DNA of 64,000 nt, from contig JAJPKR010000065.1 in assembly GCA_021323595.1 (NCBI GenBank), positions 1 through 64,000 of the forward strand, read 5' to 3'. The stretch's first letter is position 1; each line of letters starts with the position of its first letter. This DNA is from Terriglobia bacterium. GTDB lineage: Bacteria; Acidobacteriota; Terriglobia; Terriglobales; SCQP01. Positions 31,566 to 41,085 of this stretch are shown here, piece after piece. A program made the translations under genes and the position numbers. The notes under the pieces were generated by a model that had not been told where the DNA came from, did no database searches, and was given only the letters and a program-made list of their open reading frames with translations.

Positions 31566-32549
31566 ATGTTTCCCGTTCACCGACCCCGGCGGCTGCGCGA
31601 TCAGCCGGTGCTGCGCGCGCTGACCCGCGAAACGCGGCTGACCCGCGACGATCTGGTGCAGCCGCTCTTCGTGGCGGCGGGCGCCGCCACGCCGGCCGAG
31701 ATCCGGGCCATGCCCGGCCAGCGGCAATGGCCGGTGGCGCAGCTGGCCGAAGAGGGGCGGCGCATCGCCGAAAGCGGCGTGAAAGCGGTGCTGCTGTTCG
31801 GCATTCCCCAGCGCAAGGACGAGCAAGGCAGCGGCGCTTGGGACGACAACGGCATCGTCCAGCAAGCCGCCCGCGCGCTCAAGCGCGCCGTGCCGGAGTT
31901 GCTGGTGATCACCGACTTGTGCCTGTGCGAATACACCACCCACGGCCATTGCGGCGTGATCGCGCGCGATGCGGCGGGCGCGATCCGGGTGCGAAACGAT
32001 CCCACGCTCGAGCTGCTGGCGCGGGCGGCGGTTTCGCAGGCGCGCGCCGGCGCTGACGTGATCGCGCCCAGCGACATGATGGATGGGCGCGTCGCCGCCA
32101 TTCGCCGCGCCCTCGACGCCGCCGGCTTCGCCGATACCCCGATCCTGGCCTATGCCGCGAAATACGCCTCGGCGTTTTACGGACCCTTTCGCGAGGCGGC
32201 CGCCTCCGCGCCGCAGGCCGGCGATCGTTCCGGCTACCAGATGGACACCGGCAACGCGCGGGAAGCGCTGCGGGAAATGGAGCTGGATTGGGAGGAAGGC
32301 GCCGACATCTTGATGGTCAAGCCGGCGCTGCCCGCGCTCGACATCCTGCGCGCGGCGCGCGAGCGCTTTACCGCGCCGCTGGCGGCGTATCAAGTTTCCG
32401 GCGAATACTCCATGCTCATCGCCGCCGCCGAGCGCGGCTGGCTCGATCGCGAGCGCGCGATGTGGGAGACGCTCACCGCCATCAAGCGCGCCGGCGCCGA
32501 TTTGATCATTACCTATTTCGCCGCCGAGGCCGCCCGCGCGCTCCCGTAG
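31566..32549 (+). CDS. hemB: Delta-aminolevulinic acid dehydratase (porphobilinogen synthase)
   Basis: Condenses two 5-aminolevulinate molecules to porphobilinogen for heme, siroheme and corrins. The 327-residue product has the zinc-type cysteines in DLCLCEYTTHGHCG, the two active-site lysines in YAAKYAS (K199) and MVKPALP (K252), and the allosteric-region residues near MDTGNAREAL. It starts 12 bases after trpS. It supplies precursors to the siroheme branch at 4923-7843, though the genes are unlinked. Confidence 0.96.
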   Translation: MFPVHRPRRLRDQPVLRALTRETRLTRDDLVQPLFVAAGAATPAEIRAMPGQRQWPVAQLAEEGRRIAESGVKAVLLFGIPQRKDEQGSGAWDDNGIVQQAARALKRAVPELLVITDLCLCEYTTHGHCGVIARDAAGAIRVRNDPTLELLARAAVSQARAGADVIAPSDMMDGRVAAIRRALDAAGFADTPILAYAAKYASAFYGPFREAAASAPQAGDRSGYQMDTGNAREALREMELDWEEGADILMVKPALPALDILRAARERFTAPLAAYQVSGEYSMLIAAAERGWLDRERAMWETLTAIKRAGADLIITYFAAEAARALP

Positions 32550-32725
32550 CGCTGCAGGTTAGCCGGGCGCCCGCCTGCGCGTCCGAATCCCGAGCGGACG
32601 AGGTTGCGGTTTTTCCCAGCCCAGCCGGGCGCTTGGTGCGAAAACAGACTTTCCTTGTTGCCGAAACCGAAGGTGGATTGCGGTACAATCGCCGCCGCCG
32701 CGGATTTCGCGGCTTAGGGGGAACC

Positions 32726-35700
32726 ATGCGTTTGGTGCGACTGATGCTGCCCGCGGTCGCGGGCTTGGCGCTGGCCGCCGCGGCTGCGGCGGCGCCGCCG
32801 GAATCGCCGCTGCTGCTCTTGCAGTCGCCGACGATGAGCCGGACGCAGATCGCGTTCGTGTATGGCGGCGACATCTGGATCGCGCCGCGCACCGGCGGCG
32901 CCGCGCACCGGCTGGTGACCGGCTTCGGACTCAGCGGCGCGCCGTATTTTTCCCCCGACGGCACGGAAATCGCCTTCAGCGGCGACTACGACGGCAACAC
33001 CGACGTGTATGTCGTGCCCGCCGCCGGCGGCGAGCCGAAGCGGCTGACCTATCATCCCTATCCCGACGTGGCGGTGGGCTGGACCCCGGACGGCGCGGCG
33101 GTGCTGTTCCGCTCCAACCGCTCCAGCTACTCCGATCCCGATCAGTTGTTCACGGTGCCCGTGCACGGCGGCTTTGCCACCGAGCTGCCGCTGCCGATGG
33201 CGGAAGAAGGCTCGTTTTCTCCCGACGGCCGGTACCTCGCCTACGTGCCCAACAGCCAGTGGGAGCGCTTCTGGCAGGGCTATCGCGGCGGGCAAACCAC
33301 GCCGATCTGGATCGCGCGGCTGGCGGATTCGAGCGTGGTCAAGATTCCTCGCGAGAACTCGAACGACAGCGACCCGATGTGGGTTGGCAAGACCGTTTAT
33401 TTCCTCTCCGATCGCAATGGCGCGGTGAGCCTTTTCGCCTACGACACCGTGACCCAGCGCGTCACCGAGGTGGTCAACGCCGATGGCGGTTTCGACATCA
33501 CCGACGCGTCCGCGGGACCGGATGGGATCATCTACTCGCAGTTCGGCCAACTGCACATCTACAATTTCCGCTCGCACCGCACGCGCCCGGTGGAAGTGTC
33601 GGTGGCGGGCGATATGCCGCAGTTGCGCCCGCATTGGGAAAACGTCGAGAAACAAATCGAGGCCGATACCGCCAGCCTGTCGCCGACCGGCGAGCGCGCC
33701 CTGTTCGAGGCGCACGGGGAAATCTTGACCGTGCCGGCGAAACACGGCGATCCGCGCAATCTCACGCAGAGCCCCGGCGTGATGGATCGCGATCCGGCAT
33801 GGTCGCCGGACGGCCAATGGATCGCGTATTTTTCCGACCGCGACGGCGAGTACGATCTGCGCATTCGCGACCAGAAGGGCTTGCATCCCGCGCGCACGAT
33901 TCGGCTCGGCAACCGCAGCTCCTTCTACCAGGATTTGACCTGGTCGCCGGATAGCAAGAAGCTGGCCTTCAGCGATCAAGCGCTGCATCTGTGGATCGTG
34001 AGCGCCGATGGCGCCGGCGCGCCGGTGCCGGTGGACACCGATCTCTACGAGACCCCGCTGCACGAGTTCGATCCCGCTTGGTCGCCGGACAGCCGATGGC
34101 TGGCCTACACCAAGCAGCTCCCCAACCATTTGCGCGCCGTCTTCATCTACTCGCTCGCCGATCACTCGGTCCACCAGGTCACCGACGGCATGAGCGACTG
34201 CCTCTACCCGCAGTTCGATTCGAGCGGCAAGTATCTGTATTTCACCGCCAGCACCAACATGGGCCTGTCGGCAGGCTGGCTGGATATGACCAGCCTGGCG
34301 CACCCGGTCACGCGCAGCGTCTACATCGCCGTCCTGCGCAACGATCTGCCCTCGCCGCTGCCGCCGGAGAGCGACGACGAGAAGGCCGAGGCCGCGCAGG
34401 CGGCGCTGGCCGCGGGCGGCCACGAGCCGGCCGGCGCGGCCGCGAAGCCGGCGGCGGCGGCCGCGCCCGCGCCCGTGCGCATCGATTTCGACGGCATCTT
34501 GCAGCGCACGCTGGCCTTGCCCGTGCCGCCGGCCAACTACGCCGGCCTGCAAGCGGCGCCCGACAGCACGCTGTTCCTGGCGTCGCTGCCGCCGGTGGCG
34601 ACGCGGTTTGGTCCGCCGCGGCTTTCCGTCAGCCGCTTCACGCTGAAGACGCGCAAGAGCGAGCCCTTGCTCACGGGCGTTGCCAACGTGGCGTTTTCCC
34701 ATGACGGCAAGAAGATGCTCTTTCTGCGCGCGCAGCATTGGTACATCGCGGCGACCGATCATGCGCCCAAGCCGGATACCGGCGAATTGCAGACCGCCGG
34801 TTTGCAGGTTTATGTCGTGCCGCGCGAAGAGTGGGCGGAGATGTACCACGACGTGTGGCGCATCGAGCGGGCCTATTACTACGATCCCGGCTTCCATGGG
34901 CTGGACATCGCCGCCGCCGAGGCGGAGTTCGCGCATTATCTGCCCGGCATCGCCAGCCGCGCCGACTTGAACTTCTTGTTCGAGGAGATGCTCAGCTACC
35001 TTTCCGTCGGCCATATGTTCGTGCGCGGCGGCGCGCAGCCGCCGATGCACGACGAAAACGTCGGCTTGCTCGGCGCCGACTACCGCATCGCCAACGGCAA
35101 GTACCAGTTCGCCAAGATCTATAGCGGCGAGAACTGGAATCCGAACCTGCACGCGCCGCTGACGGCGCCGGGGGTGAACGTCGAACCCGGCGATTACCTG
35201 CTCGCCGTCAATGGCCGCCCGCTGGACGCCAGCGAGGACATTTACCAATACTTCCAGCAGACCGCCGGCAAGCAGGTGACCCTCGAGGTCGGGCCGAACG
35301 CCGACGGGCAAGGAGCGCGGGAAGTCGTCGTGACGCCGGTCGCCAGCGAGCGCGGGCTGCGCAACCTGGATTGGATGGAAGCCAACCGCCGCTTGGTGGA
35401 TCGCCTCAGCCACGGCGAGCTCGCCTACGTCTATCTGCCCGACACCGGCTTCGGCGGCTTCACCAACTTCAATCGCTATTACTTCTCCCAGGTCGGCAAG
35501 CGCGGCGCGATCATCGACGAGCGCTTCAACCACGGCGGCGACTTGAGCGACTACATCATCGACTACTTGCGGCGCACGCCGATGAGCCTGCAAGTCACCA
35601 AACACGGCCAGGGCTACCTCGACCCGCAAGAGGCGATCTTCGGGCCGAAGGTGATGATCATCAATCAATTCGCCGGTTCGGGCGGCGATGCCCTGCCCTG

Positions 35701-36100
35701 GTACTTCCGCAAGGCGCACGTCGGCACGCTCGTGGGCGTGCGGACCTGGGGTGGGCTGGTGGGCATCGGCGGCTATCCGCGCTTGATGGACGGCGGCTCG
35801 GTGACGGCGCCGCGCTGGGCCATCGGCGGCCTGACCGGCCACTGGGAAGTCGAGAATCACGGCATCGCGCCCGACGTGACGGTGTGGCAGGATCCGGCGC
35901 TGGTGCGCAAGGGCGAGGATCCGCAATTGCTGGCGGCCGTGCAGATCGCGATGAAGCAAATCGCCGAGGCCCAGCCGCTCGCCTACCCGAAGATCCCGTA
36001 CCCGAATCACCATCCGGTGTTGCCGCCGCTGCCGGGACAGACGGCCGTGGCGCAAACCGGCGCGGCGCAGGGAACGGCGTCCAACCGCCACCACCAATAG
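32726..36100 (+). CDS. Tricorn protease homologue (S41 family)
   Basis: 1124 residues. Signal peptide (LMLPAVAGLALAAAAAAA), then two propeller domains made of PD40/WD40-like units (FSPDGTEIAFSGDYDGNTDVYVV, WSPDGQWIAYFSDRDGEYDL, WSPDSKKLAFSD, WSPDSRWLAYT), a helical region, a PDZ domain (about 820-900; VEPGDYLLAVNGRPLDASEDIY) and the catalytic S41 domain with the nucleophile in FAGSGGDA (S985). Archaeal tricorn trims proteasome products; bacterial exported forms degrade peptides in the periplasm. GGGGGAACC precedes ATG 32726, and a TACAAT lies about 35 bases upstream. Confidence 0.93.
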   Translation: MRLVRLMLPAVAGLALAAAAAAAPPESPLLLLQSPTMSRTQIAFVYGGDIWIAPRTGGAAHRLVTGFGLSGAPYFSPDGTEIAFSGDYDGNTDVYVVPAAGGEPKRLTYHPYPDVAVGWTPDGAAVLFRSNRSSYSDPDQLFTVPVHGGFATELPLPMAEEGSFSPDGRYLAYVPNSQWERFWQGYRGGQTTPIWIARLADSSVVKIPRENSNDSDPMWVGKTVYFLSDRNGAVSLFAYDTVTQRVTEVVNADGGFDITDASAGPDGIIYSQFGQLHIYNFRSHRTRPVEVSVAGDMPQLRPHWENVEKQIEADTASLSPTGERALFEAHGEILTVPAKHGDPRNLTQSPGVMDRDPAWSPDGQWIAYFSDRDGEYDLRIRDQKGLHPARTIRLGNRSSFYQDLTWSPDSKKLAFSDQALHLWIVSADGAGAPVPVDTDLYETPLHEFDPAWSPDSRWLAYTKQLPNHLRAVFIYSLADHSVHQVTDGMSDCLYPQFDSSGKYLYFTASTNMGLSAGWLDMTSLAHPVTRSVYIAVLRNDLPSPLPPESDDEKAEAAQAALAAGGHEPAGAAAKPAAAAAPAPVRIDFDGILQRTLALPVPPANYAGLQAAPDSTLFLASLPPVATRFGPPRLSVSRFTLKTRKSEPLLTGVANVAFSHDGKKMLFLRAQHWYIAATDHAPKPDTGELQTAGLQVYVVPREEWAEMYHDVWRIERAYYYDPGFHGLDIAAAEAEFAHYLPGIASRADLNFLFEEMLSYLSVGHMFVRGGAQPPMHDENVGLLGADYRIANGKYQFAKIYSGENWNPNLHAPLTAPGVNVEPGDYLLAVNGRPLDASEDIYQYFQQTAGKQVTLEVGPNADGQGAREVVVTPVASERGLRNLDWMEANRRLVDRLSHGELAYVYLPDTGFGGFTNFNRYYFSQVGKRGAIIDERFNHGGDLSDYIIDYLRRTPMSLQVTKHGQGYLDPQEAIFGPKVMIINQFAGSGGDALPWYFRKAHVGTLVGVRTWGGLVGIGGYPRLMDGGSVTAPRWAIGGLTGHWEVENHGIAPDVTVWQDPALVRKGEDPQLLAAVQIAMKQIAEAQPLAYPKIPYPNHHPVLPPLPGQTAVAQTGAAQGTASNRHHQ

Positions 36101-36116
36101 CGCGCCGCCGCGGCGC

Positions 36117-37100
36117 TCAGTAGCCGCGGCTTTTCTCGACCAGGTGGAGCAGCGGCTCGCCGTCCAGGAACCGCCGCAGGTTTTCCTCGAACAGCTCGAG
36201 TTGCCGCTGCCAGAGCGCCTCAGTCGCGGAGCCGAGATGGGGCACGATCAAGACTTGGTTGAGATCCCATAGCGGCGAGGCCGGCGCGAGCGGCTCGTGG
36301 GCAAAGACGTCGAGAGCGGCGCCGCGCAGGCGGCCCGCCTGCAGCGCCTCGGCCAGCGCGGCTTCATCCACCAGGCTGCCGCGGCCGACGTTGATCAGGC
36401 GGGCGTGCGCGGGCAGCAGCGCCAGGCGGCGGCGGTCGAGCAGGCGCTCGGTCGTGGCGGTGACGGGCGAGGCGAGCACCAAGTAATCGGCGCGGGGCAG
36501 CAGCGCCTCGAGCGCATCGGGCGCATGCACCTCGTCGGCGCCGGCGGCGCCGCGCTCGGGATGGGCGCGGACGCCGAGCACGGTCGCGCCGAGCGCCTTG
36601 AGCATCCGCGCCAAATTGCCGCCGATCGCGCCCAGGCCCACCAGCACCACCGTGGCGCCGCGCAACTCGCCCGGCCGGTCCGGCCGCTGCCAGATCTCCT
36701 GCTGCGCCCAGGCATGGCGCGCCTGGGCCCGCACCGCCGCCGGCAGCGAGCGCGACAGCGCCAGCATCATCGCCAACGCATGCTCCGCCACCGGCCAGCC
36801 ATGCACCTCCCGGCCGTTGGTGACGACCACCGGGCTGGCGACTAGCGCCGGAAACAGCAGTTGGTGCACGGCGGCGGCGGGGGAATGGATCCAGCGCAGG
36901 CGCCTGGCCAGAGCGAACTGATCGGGGTGCAACTGGCTGGCCACCAGGATGTCGGCCTCGGGCAGCACGCGCGCGCGCTCGCCGGGGTCGGTCAGATGGT
37001 GGACCTGCACGCCGGGAAAATCGCGGCGCAGCGCGTCGGCCGCCCAGGCCGGCCAGTTCCAGAGATCGAAGCGGTTGTGAACCGAGATGACGACGTTCAT
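36117..37100 (-). CDS. D-isomer-specific 2-hydroxyacid dehydrogenase
   Basis: 327 residues. NAD-binding VVLVGLGAIGGNLARML (GxGxxG, about residues 148-164) and the catalytic triad Arg (NVGRGSLVDEAAL), Glu (DVFAHEPL) and His (VPHLGSATEAL). It reduces or oxidises a 2-keto/2-hydroxy acid pair; the subtype (glyoxylate/hydroxypyruvate reductase-like or phosphoglycerate dehydrogenase-like) cannot be settled, and no ACT domain is present. AGGGG precedes the ATG. It is convergent with the tricorn gene. Confidence 0.88.
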   Translation of the reverse strand: MNVVISVHNRFDLWNWPAWAADALRRDFPGVQVHHLTDPGERARVLPEADILVASQLHPDQFALARRLRWIHSPAAAVHQLLFPALVASPVVVTNGREVHGWPVAEHALAMMLALSRSLPAAVRAQARHAWAQQEIWQRPDRPGELRGATVVLVGLGAIGGNLARMLKALGATVLGVRAHPERGAAGADEVHAPDALEALLPRADYLVLASPVTATTERLLDRRRLALLPAHARLINVGRGSLVDEAALAEALQAGRLRGAALDVFAHEPLAPASPLWDLNQVLIVPHLGSATEALWQRQLELFEENLRRFLDGEPLLHLVEKSRGY

Positions 37101-37176
37101 GCGCCCCTACATGGTAAAGGCGGCGGCAGCCGGGCGTAGCCGCGTGGCTGCGGCGCATGACCGAACGCCCGGTTGC

Positions 37177-37205
37177 TTGCCCGGTCCTAAGGCCCCGTTT
37201 AGACT
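37177..37205 (+). promoter_or_regulatory. Promoter of the methylmalonyl-CoA mutase genes
   Basis: TTGCCC (37177-37182), 17 bases, TAGACT (37200-37205). Transcription should begin near 37212, only about 12 bases before ATG 37224 and 3 bases before the in-frame GTG 37215. Confidence 0.5.
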
Positions 37206-37223
37206 GGCATTTAGGTGCCTCCG

Positions 37224-38948
37224 ATGAGCTTGAAAGCGCCTCCGGCCCCGTCCCAGCCGGCCGCGAACGCCGCCGCTGCCGCGGCGGAGCGGCATCCTTC
37301 CGAGCGCGAACAGGCCTGGCAGCGGGACGTGCTCGCGCCCGCGCTGGAGAAATCACCGGAGCGCCCGGCCGAGTTCACCACTATCAGCGGCCGCCCCGTC
37401 CAGCGCCTCTATACCGCGGCGGATCTGCCCCCCGATTTCGACTTCGAGCGCGATGTTGGCTTTCCCGGCCAGCCTCCCTACGTGCGCGGGATTCATCCCA
37501 CGATGTACCGCGGCCGGCTGTGGACGATGCGCCAGTTCTCGGGATTCGCCACGCCGGAGCAGACGAACGAACGCTACCGCTATTTGCTGTCCCAAGGCCA
37601 AAGCGGGCTTTCGGTGGCCTTCGATCTGCCCACGCTGATGGGCTACGACAGCGACCATGCCGCCAGCGAGGGCGAAGTCGGCAAGTGCGGCGTTGCCATT
37701 GACTCGCTCGAAGACATGGAAACGCTGTTCCGGGGCATTCGCCTCGATCAGGTCACCACCTCGATGACCATCAACTCGCCGGCGGCGCCGATCTGGGCGA
37801 TGTTCCTGGTGGCGGCGGAACGGCAGGGGGTGGCGTGGCGGCAACTGGCGGGCACGCTGCAAAACGACATCCTGAAGGAATATATCGCGCAGAAGGAGTA
37901 CATCTTTCCGCCCGGGCCTTCGATGCGGCTGGTGGTGGACACGATCGAGTTCGGCGCGCGCGAAACACCGCGCTTCAACCCGATTTCGATCAGCGGCTAT
38001 CACATTCGCGAGGCGGGCTCCACGGCGCTGCAAGAGCTGGCCTTTACCCTGCGCGACGGCATGGAGTACGTAGAGTGGGCGCTGCGCCGCGGCCTGCCGG
38101 TGGATGCATTCGCGCCGCGGTTGTCGTTTTTCTTCAACGCCCACAACGATTTCTTCGAGGAGATCGCGAAATACCGGGCGGCGCGCAAGATCTGGCACCG
38201 GGTCATGACCGAGCGCTACGGCGCCCGCGACGCGCGCTCCGCCATGCTGCGCTTCCACACGCAGACGGCGGGCGTCTCGCTCACCGCCCAGCAGCCCTAC
38301 AACAACGTGGCGCGCACGGCGATCCAGGCGCTGGCGGCGGTGCTGGGGGGCACGCAGTCGCTGCACACCAACTCGCTCGACGAAGCGCTGGCGCTGCCGA
38401 CCGAGCACGCGGCGACGATCGCCCTGCGCACGCAGCAGATCATCGCTCATGAGAGCGGCGTCGCCAACACCGTGGATCCGCTGGGCGGCTCCTTCTTCGT
38501 CGAGAAGCTGACGCTCGACATGGAGCAGGGCGCCTTCGCCTATTTCGACCGCATTGACGCGATGGGCGGCATGGTGGCCGCGGTCGAGCAAGGATTTCCC
38601 CAGCGCGAGATCGCCGACGCCAGCTACCGCTATCAGCAGGCGCTCGAAGCCAAGCGCAAAATCATGGTCGGGGTGAACGAATTCACGGCGGAAGAGCAGC
38701 CGGTGCCGACCCTCTACATCGACGAATCGGTGCGCGAGGCGCAAACGGCGAAGCTGCGCGCCTTGCGTGCGCGCCGCGACAACGGGGCGGTGCGGCGCGC
38801 GCTCGATGCCCTCAAGCGCGCCGCCGCCGGCGACGCCAACGTCATGGGCCCGCTGCTCGAGAGCGTGCGCGCCTACGCCACCCTTGGGGAAATCTGCGAC
38901 GCTCTGCGCGAGGTCTTCGGCACCTACGAGGAATCGGCGCTGGCCTGA
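37224..38948 (+). CDS. Acyl-CoA mutase large subunit (methylmalonyl-CoA mutase family), split type
   Basis: Adenosylcobalamin-dependent rearrangement of acyl-CoA carbon skeletons, most likely methylmalonyl-CoA to succinyl-CoA. 574 residues covering only the TIM-barrel substrate domain: [84 protein letters not shown]. The B12 domain is a separate gene 3 bases downstream. TMY and PSMR sit where the methylmalonyl-CoA enzymes have carboxylate-binding residues, but other mutases such as isobutyryl-CoA mutase share this split layout, so specificity is inferred. ATG 37224 (AGG at 8 bases) is preferred over GTG 37215. Confidence 0.87.
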   Translation: MSLKAPPAPSQPAANAAAAAAERHPSEREQAWQRDVLAPALEKSPERPAEFTTISGRPVQRLYTAADLPPDFDFERDVGFPGQPPYVRGIHPTMYRGRLWTMRQFSGFATPEQTNERYRYLLSQGQSGLSVAFDLPTLMGYDSDHAASEGEVGKCGVAIDSLEDMETLFRGIRLDQVTTSMTINSPAAPIWAMFLVAAERQGVAWRQLAGTLQNDILKEYIAQKEYIFPPGPSMRLVVDTIEFGARETPRFNPISISGYHIREAGSTALQELAFTLRDGMEYVEWALRRGLPVDAFAPRLSFFFNAHNDFFEEIAKYRAARKIWHRVMTERYGARDARSAMLRFHTQTAGVSLTAQQPYNNVARTAIQALAAVLGGTQSLHTNSLDEALALPTEHAATIALRTQQIIAHESGVANTVDPLGGSFFVEKLTLDMEQGAFAYFDRIDAMGGMVAAVEQGFPQREIADASYRYQQALEAKRKIMVGVNEFTAEEQPVPTLYIDESVREAQTAKLRALRARRDNGAVRRALDALKRAAAGDANVMGPLLESVRAYATLGEICDALREVFGTYEESALA

Positions 38949-38951
38949 GCC

Positions 38952-39380
38952 ATGACGATGGACCGAAAAATCCGGGTGCTCGTCGCCAAGCCGGGGCTCG
39001 ATGGCCACGATCGTGGCGCCAAGGTGGTGGCGCGGGCGCTGCGCGACGCCGGCATGGAAGTGATCTATACCGGCCTGCGCCAGACGCCGGAGATGATCGC
39101 CGCCGCCGCGCTGCAGGAGGACGTGGATTGCATCGGCCTCTCGATCCTGAGCGGCGCGCATAACGCGATCGTGCCGCGCCTCATGGAGCTGCTCCGCCAG
39201 CACAAGCTCGACGACGTGCTGGTGGTAGTGGGCGGGATCGTGCCCGAAGAGGACGCGAAGGCGCTGACGGCGTCGGGCGTGGGCGCGGTGTTTCCGCCCG
39301 GCTCGAGCCTGCAAGCGATTATCGAGTTCATTCAGACGCATGTGCGTCCGGCGGCCAGCCTCGGCGCCGCGCCGCGTTAG
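38952..39380 (+). CDS. Cobalamin-binding small subunit of the acyl-CoA mutase
   Basis: 142 residues forming a complete B12-binding Rossmann domain: [18 protein letters not shown] contains the DxHxxG motif whose histidine ligates cobalt, followed by SILSGAH (SxL) and [11 protein letters not shown] and a terminal [11 protein letters not shown]. It pairs with the large subunit immediately upstream (3-base gap). ATG at 38958 is a possible alternative start. Confidence 0.92.
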   Translation: MTMDRKIRVLVAKPGLDGHDRGAKVVARALRDAGMEVIYTGLRQTPEMIAAAALQEDVDCIGLSILSGAHNAIVPRLMELLRQHKLDDVLVVVGGIVPEEDAKALTASGVGAVFPPGSSLQAIIEFIQTHVRPAASLGAAPR

Positions 39381-39383
39381 CCG

Positions 39384-39995
39384 GTGCTGCGCCTGGTCGA
39401 GCTGCGCCTGGCCGTCGGCGCGTTTCGCTTGGGGCCGATCAGCGCCGAGCTGGCGGCCGGCGAGTCGCTGGGGGTGCTGGGGCCCAGCGGCAGCGGCAAG
39501 ACCAAGCTCATCGAAGCCATTGCCGGAGTCATCCCAACGGCTGGCGGCGCGATCTGGCTGGCTGGCCAAGACGTGACCGCGGCCCCGCCGGAGGCGCGCG
39601 GCATCGGCTGGGTGCCGCAACAGGCGCTGGTCTTCCCGCATTTGACGGTGGCGCGCAATTTGTCGTTCGCCGCGGCCGCGGGCGCCGGCCCGAGTGCCGG
39701 AGATGAGCCGAGCCTGCGCGGGCTGGCGGCGCGCCTGGGCTTGGCGGAGCTGCTGCCGCGGCCGGCGGCTTCGCTCAGCGGCGGCGAGCAGCAGCGCTTG
39801 GCGCTGGCGCGCGCCCTCTACCGGCGGCCGCGGCTGTTGCTGCTGGACGAGCCCTTCAGCGCCATGGACCCGGCGGCGCGCGCGGCGGCCGAGGCGCTGC
39901 TGGCCGAGGCGCTGCGGCGCGGCGTGGCGCTCATCCGCACCGCTCACGCCGCCGCCGACCTCGCCGGCTGCGCCCGGCGGATCGAGTTGGCCTGA
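39384..39995 (+). CDS. Orphan ABC transporter ATPase (short)
   Basis: 203 residues: Walker [10 protein letters not shown]-loop VPQQ, signature [15 protein letters not shown], Walker B LLLLDEPF and H-loop [10 protein letters not shown]. It is most like molybdate/sulfate/polyamine-type importer ATPases (ModC, PotA) but lacks their C-terminal TOBE/regulatory extension, and no permease or binding protein gene is adjacent. The start is a GTG 3 bases after the mutase small-subunit stop, so it is probably in that transcript; whether it is related to acyl-CoA mutase or cobalamin supply is unknown. Confidence 0.82.
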   Translation: MLRLVELRLAVGAFRLGPISAELAAGESLGVLGPSGSGKTKLIEAIAGVIPTAGGAIWLAGQDVTAAPPEARGIGWVPQQALVFPHLTVARNLSFAAAAGAGPSAGDEPSLRGLAARLGLAELLPRPAASLSGGEQQRLALARALYRRPRLLLLDEPFSAMDPAARAAAEALLAEALRRGVALIRTAHAAADLAGCARRIELA

Positions 39996-40057
39996 GCCGC
40001 GCCGGCCGCAACCGCGCCGCCCCTGTCGCGCGCCGCTCCCCGCGGCTAAGCTGAAAG

Positions 40058-41068
40058 TTGGCCTTGGCAGACGAATATATTCCGCCCGCGTGGCTGCGCA
40101 ACGGGCACGTCAATACCCTCTATTCCTACCTGCGCCCCCGCCGCGCCGCTTTGCCGCCGCCGCAGGACGCGCGGCTGGCGGTGGCGGCGGGGGTGCGCCT
40201 GCTGCTGCGCTGCCATTGGCAGCCGGCGCCGGCGCCCGCGCTGCTGCTCGTCCACGGACTCGAGGGTCACAGCGACGTCGGCTACATGCGGACGATGGCG
40301 GCCAAGGCCGCGCGGCGCGGCTGGCACGTCATTCGCATGAACGTTCGCGGCTGCGGCGCTTCGGAGGCGGACTCGGCGACGCTGTACAACTCGGGGCTGT
40401 CCGGTGATCTGGCGCAGGCGGCGGCTTGGGTCTGCGCGCAGCCGCGGGTCGCGGCCTTGGGGCTCGTGGGGTTTTCCATGGGCGGCAACACGGTACTGAA
40501 GTACGCCGGCGAGCTGGGCGCGGGCGCGTGGCCCCCGCTCGATCGGTTGGCGGCCTGCGCCGCGGTTTCGGCCTGCCTCGATTTGGCGGAATCCGCCGAT
40601 GCGCTGCACCGCCGCCCCTGCTGGCTTTATGAGCGGCGCTTCTTGTTTCATTTGCACCGGCGGGTGCGGCGCTGGCAGGCGCGCACCGGGGCGGACGGCG
40701 GCTTCGCGCGCCGCCGCTATCGCTCGATCCGGGACTTCGACGATCGCGTGGTGGCGCCGCTGTTCGGCTATCGCGATGCCGCCGACTATTATTTCCGCGC
40801 CAGCGCCGCGCGCGTCCTGGCCTCCATCCGCGTGCCCACCCTGGTGCTGCATGCCGAGGACGATCCGTTTATCGTGGTTACGGCGGCTTCGCGCGCGCTC
40901 ATGGCCGCCAACCCCGCCATCGAGTTTCGCGTCACGCGCTACGGCGGGCACTGTGCCTTCATGAACCCGCAAAACGGCGCCGATCCCGATCCTTATTGGG
41001 CGGAAAATCGGGTGCTCGATTTTTGCGCCCGCGCCTTCCGCGCCCCCGGGTTTCGTGGGACGATATAG
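40058..41068 (+). CDS. YheT-family alpha/beta hydrolase
   Basis: 336 residues. PPAWLRNGHVNTLY near the start and LLLVHGLEGHSDVGYMRTM, followed by MNVRGCG and the nucleophile elbow GFSMGGN, LHAEDDPF (Asp) and YGGHCAFM (His), match the YheT/EMB8 group of esterase-like hydrolases. Substrate unknown. The only usable starts are TTG codons (40058 or 40064); no ATG precedes the conserved region. It lies 17 bases before the E2 gene. Confidence 0.84.
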   Translation: MALADEYIPPAWLRNGHVNTLYSYLRPRRAALPPPQDARLAVAAGVRLLLRCHWQPAPAPALLLVHGLEGHSDVGYMRTMAAKAARRGWHVIRMNVRGCGASEADSATLYNSGLSGDLAQAAAWVCAQPRVAALGLVGFSMGGNTVLKYAGELGAGAWPPLDRLAACAAVSACLDLAESADALHRRPCWLYERRFLFHLHRRVRRWQARTGADGGFARRRYRSIRDFDDRVVAPLFGYRDAADYYFRASAARVLASIRVPTLVLHAEDDPFIVVTAASRALMAANPAIEFRVTRYGGHCAFMNPQNGADPDPYWAENRVLDFCARAFRAPGFRGTI

Positions 41069-41085
41069 GGTTTACCGAGGAAATT

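Noticed and set aside
32714-36097. A minus-strand ORF of over 1100 codons opposite the tricorn gene, and similar giants opposite both TonB-dependent genes (11225-13762, 46623-49988)
   Set aside because: High GC removes stop codons from the antisense frame of long genes. The products are Arg/His/Val-rich with no domain, and the plus-strand proteins are unmistakable.
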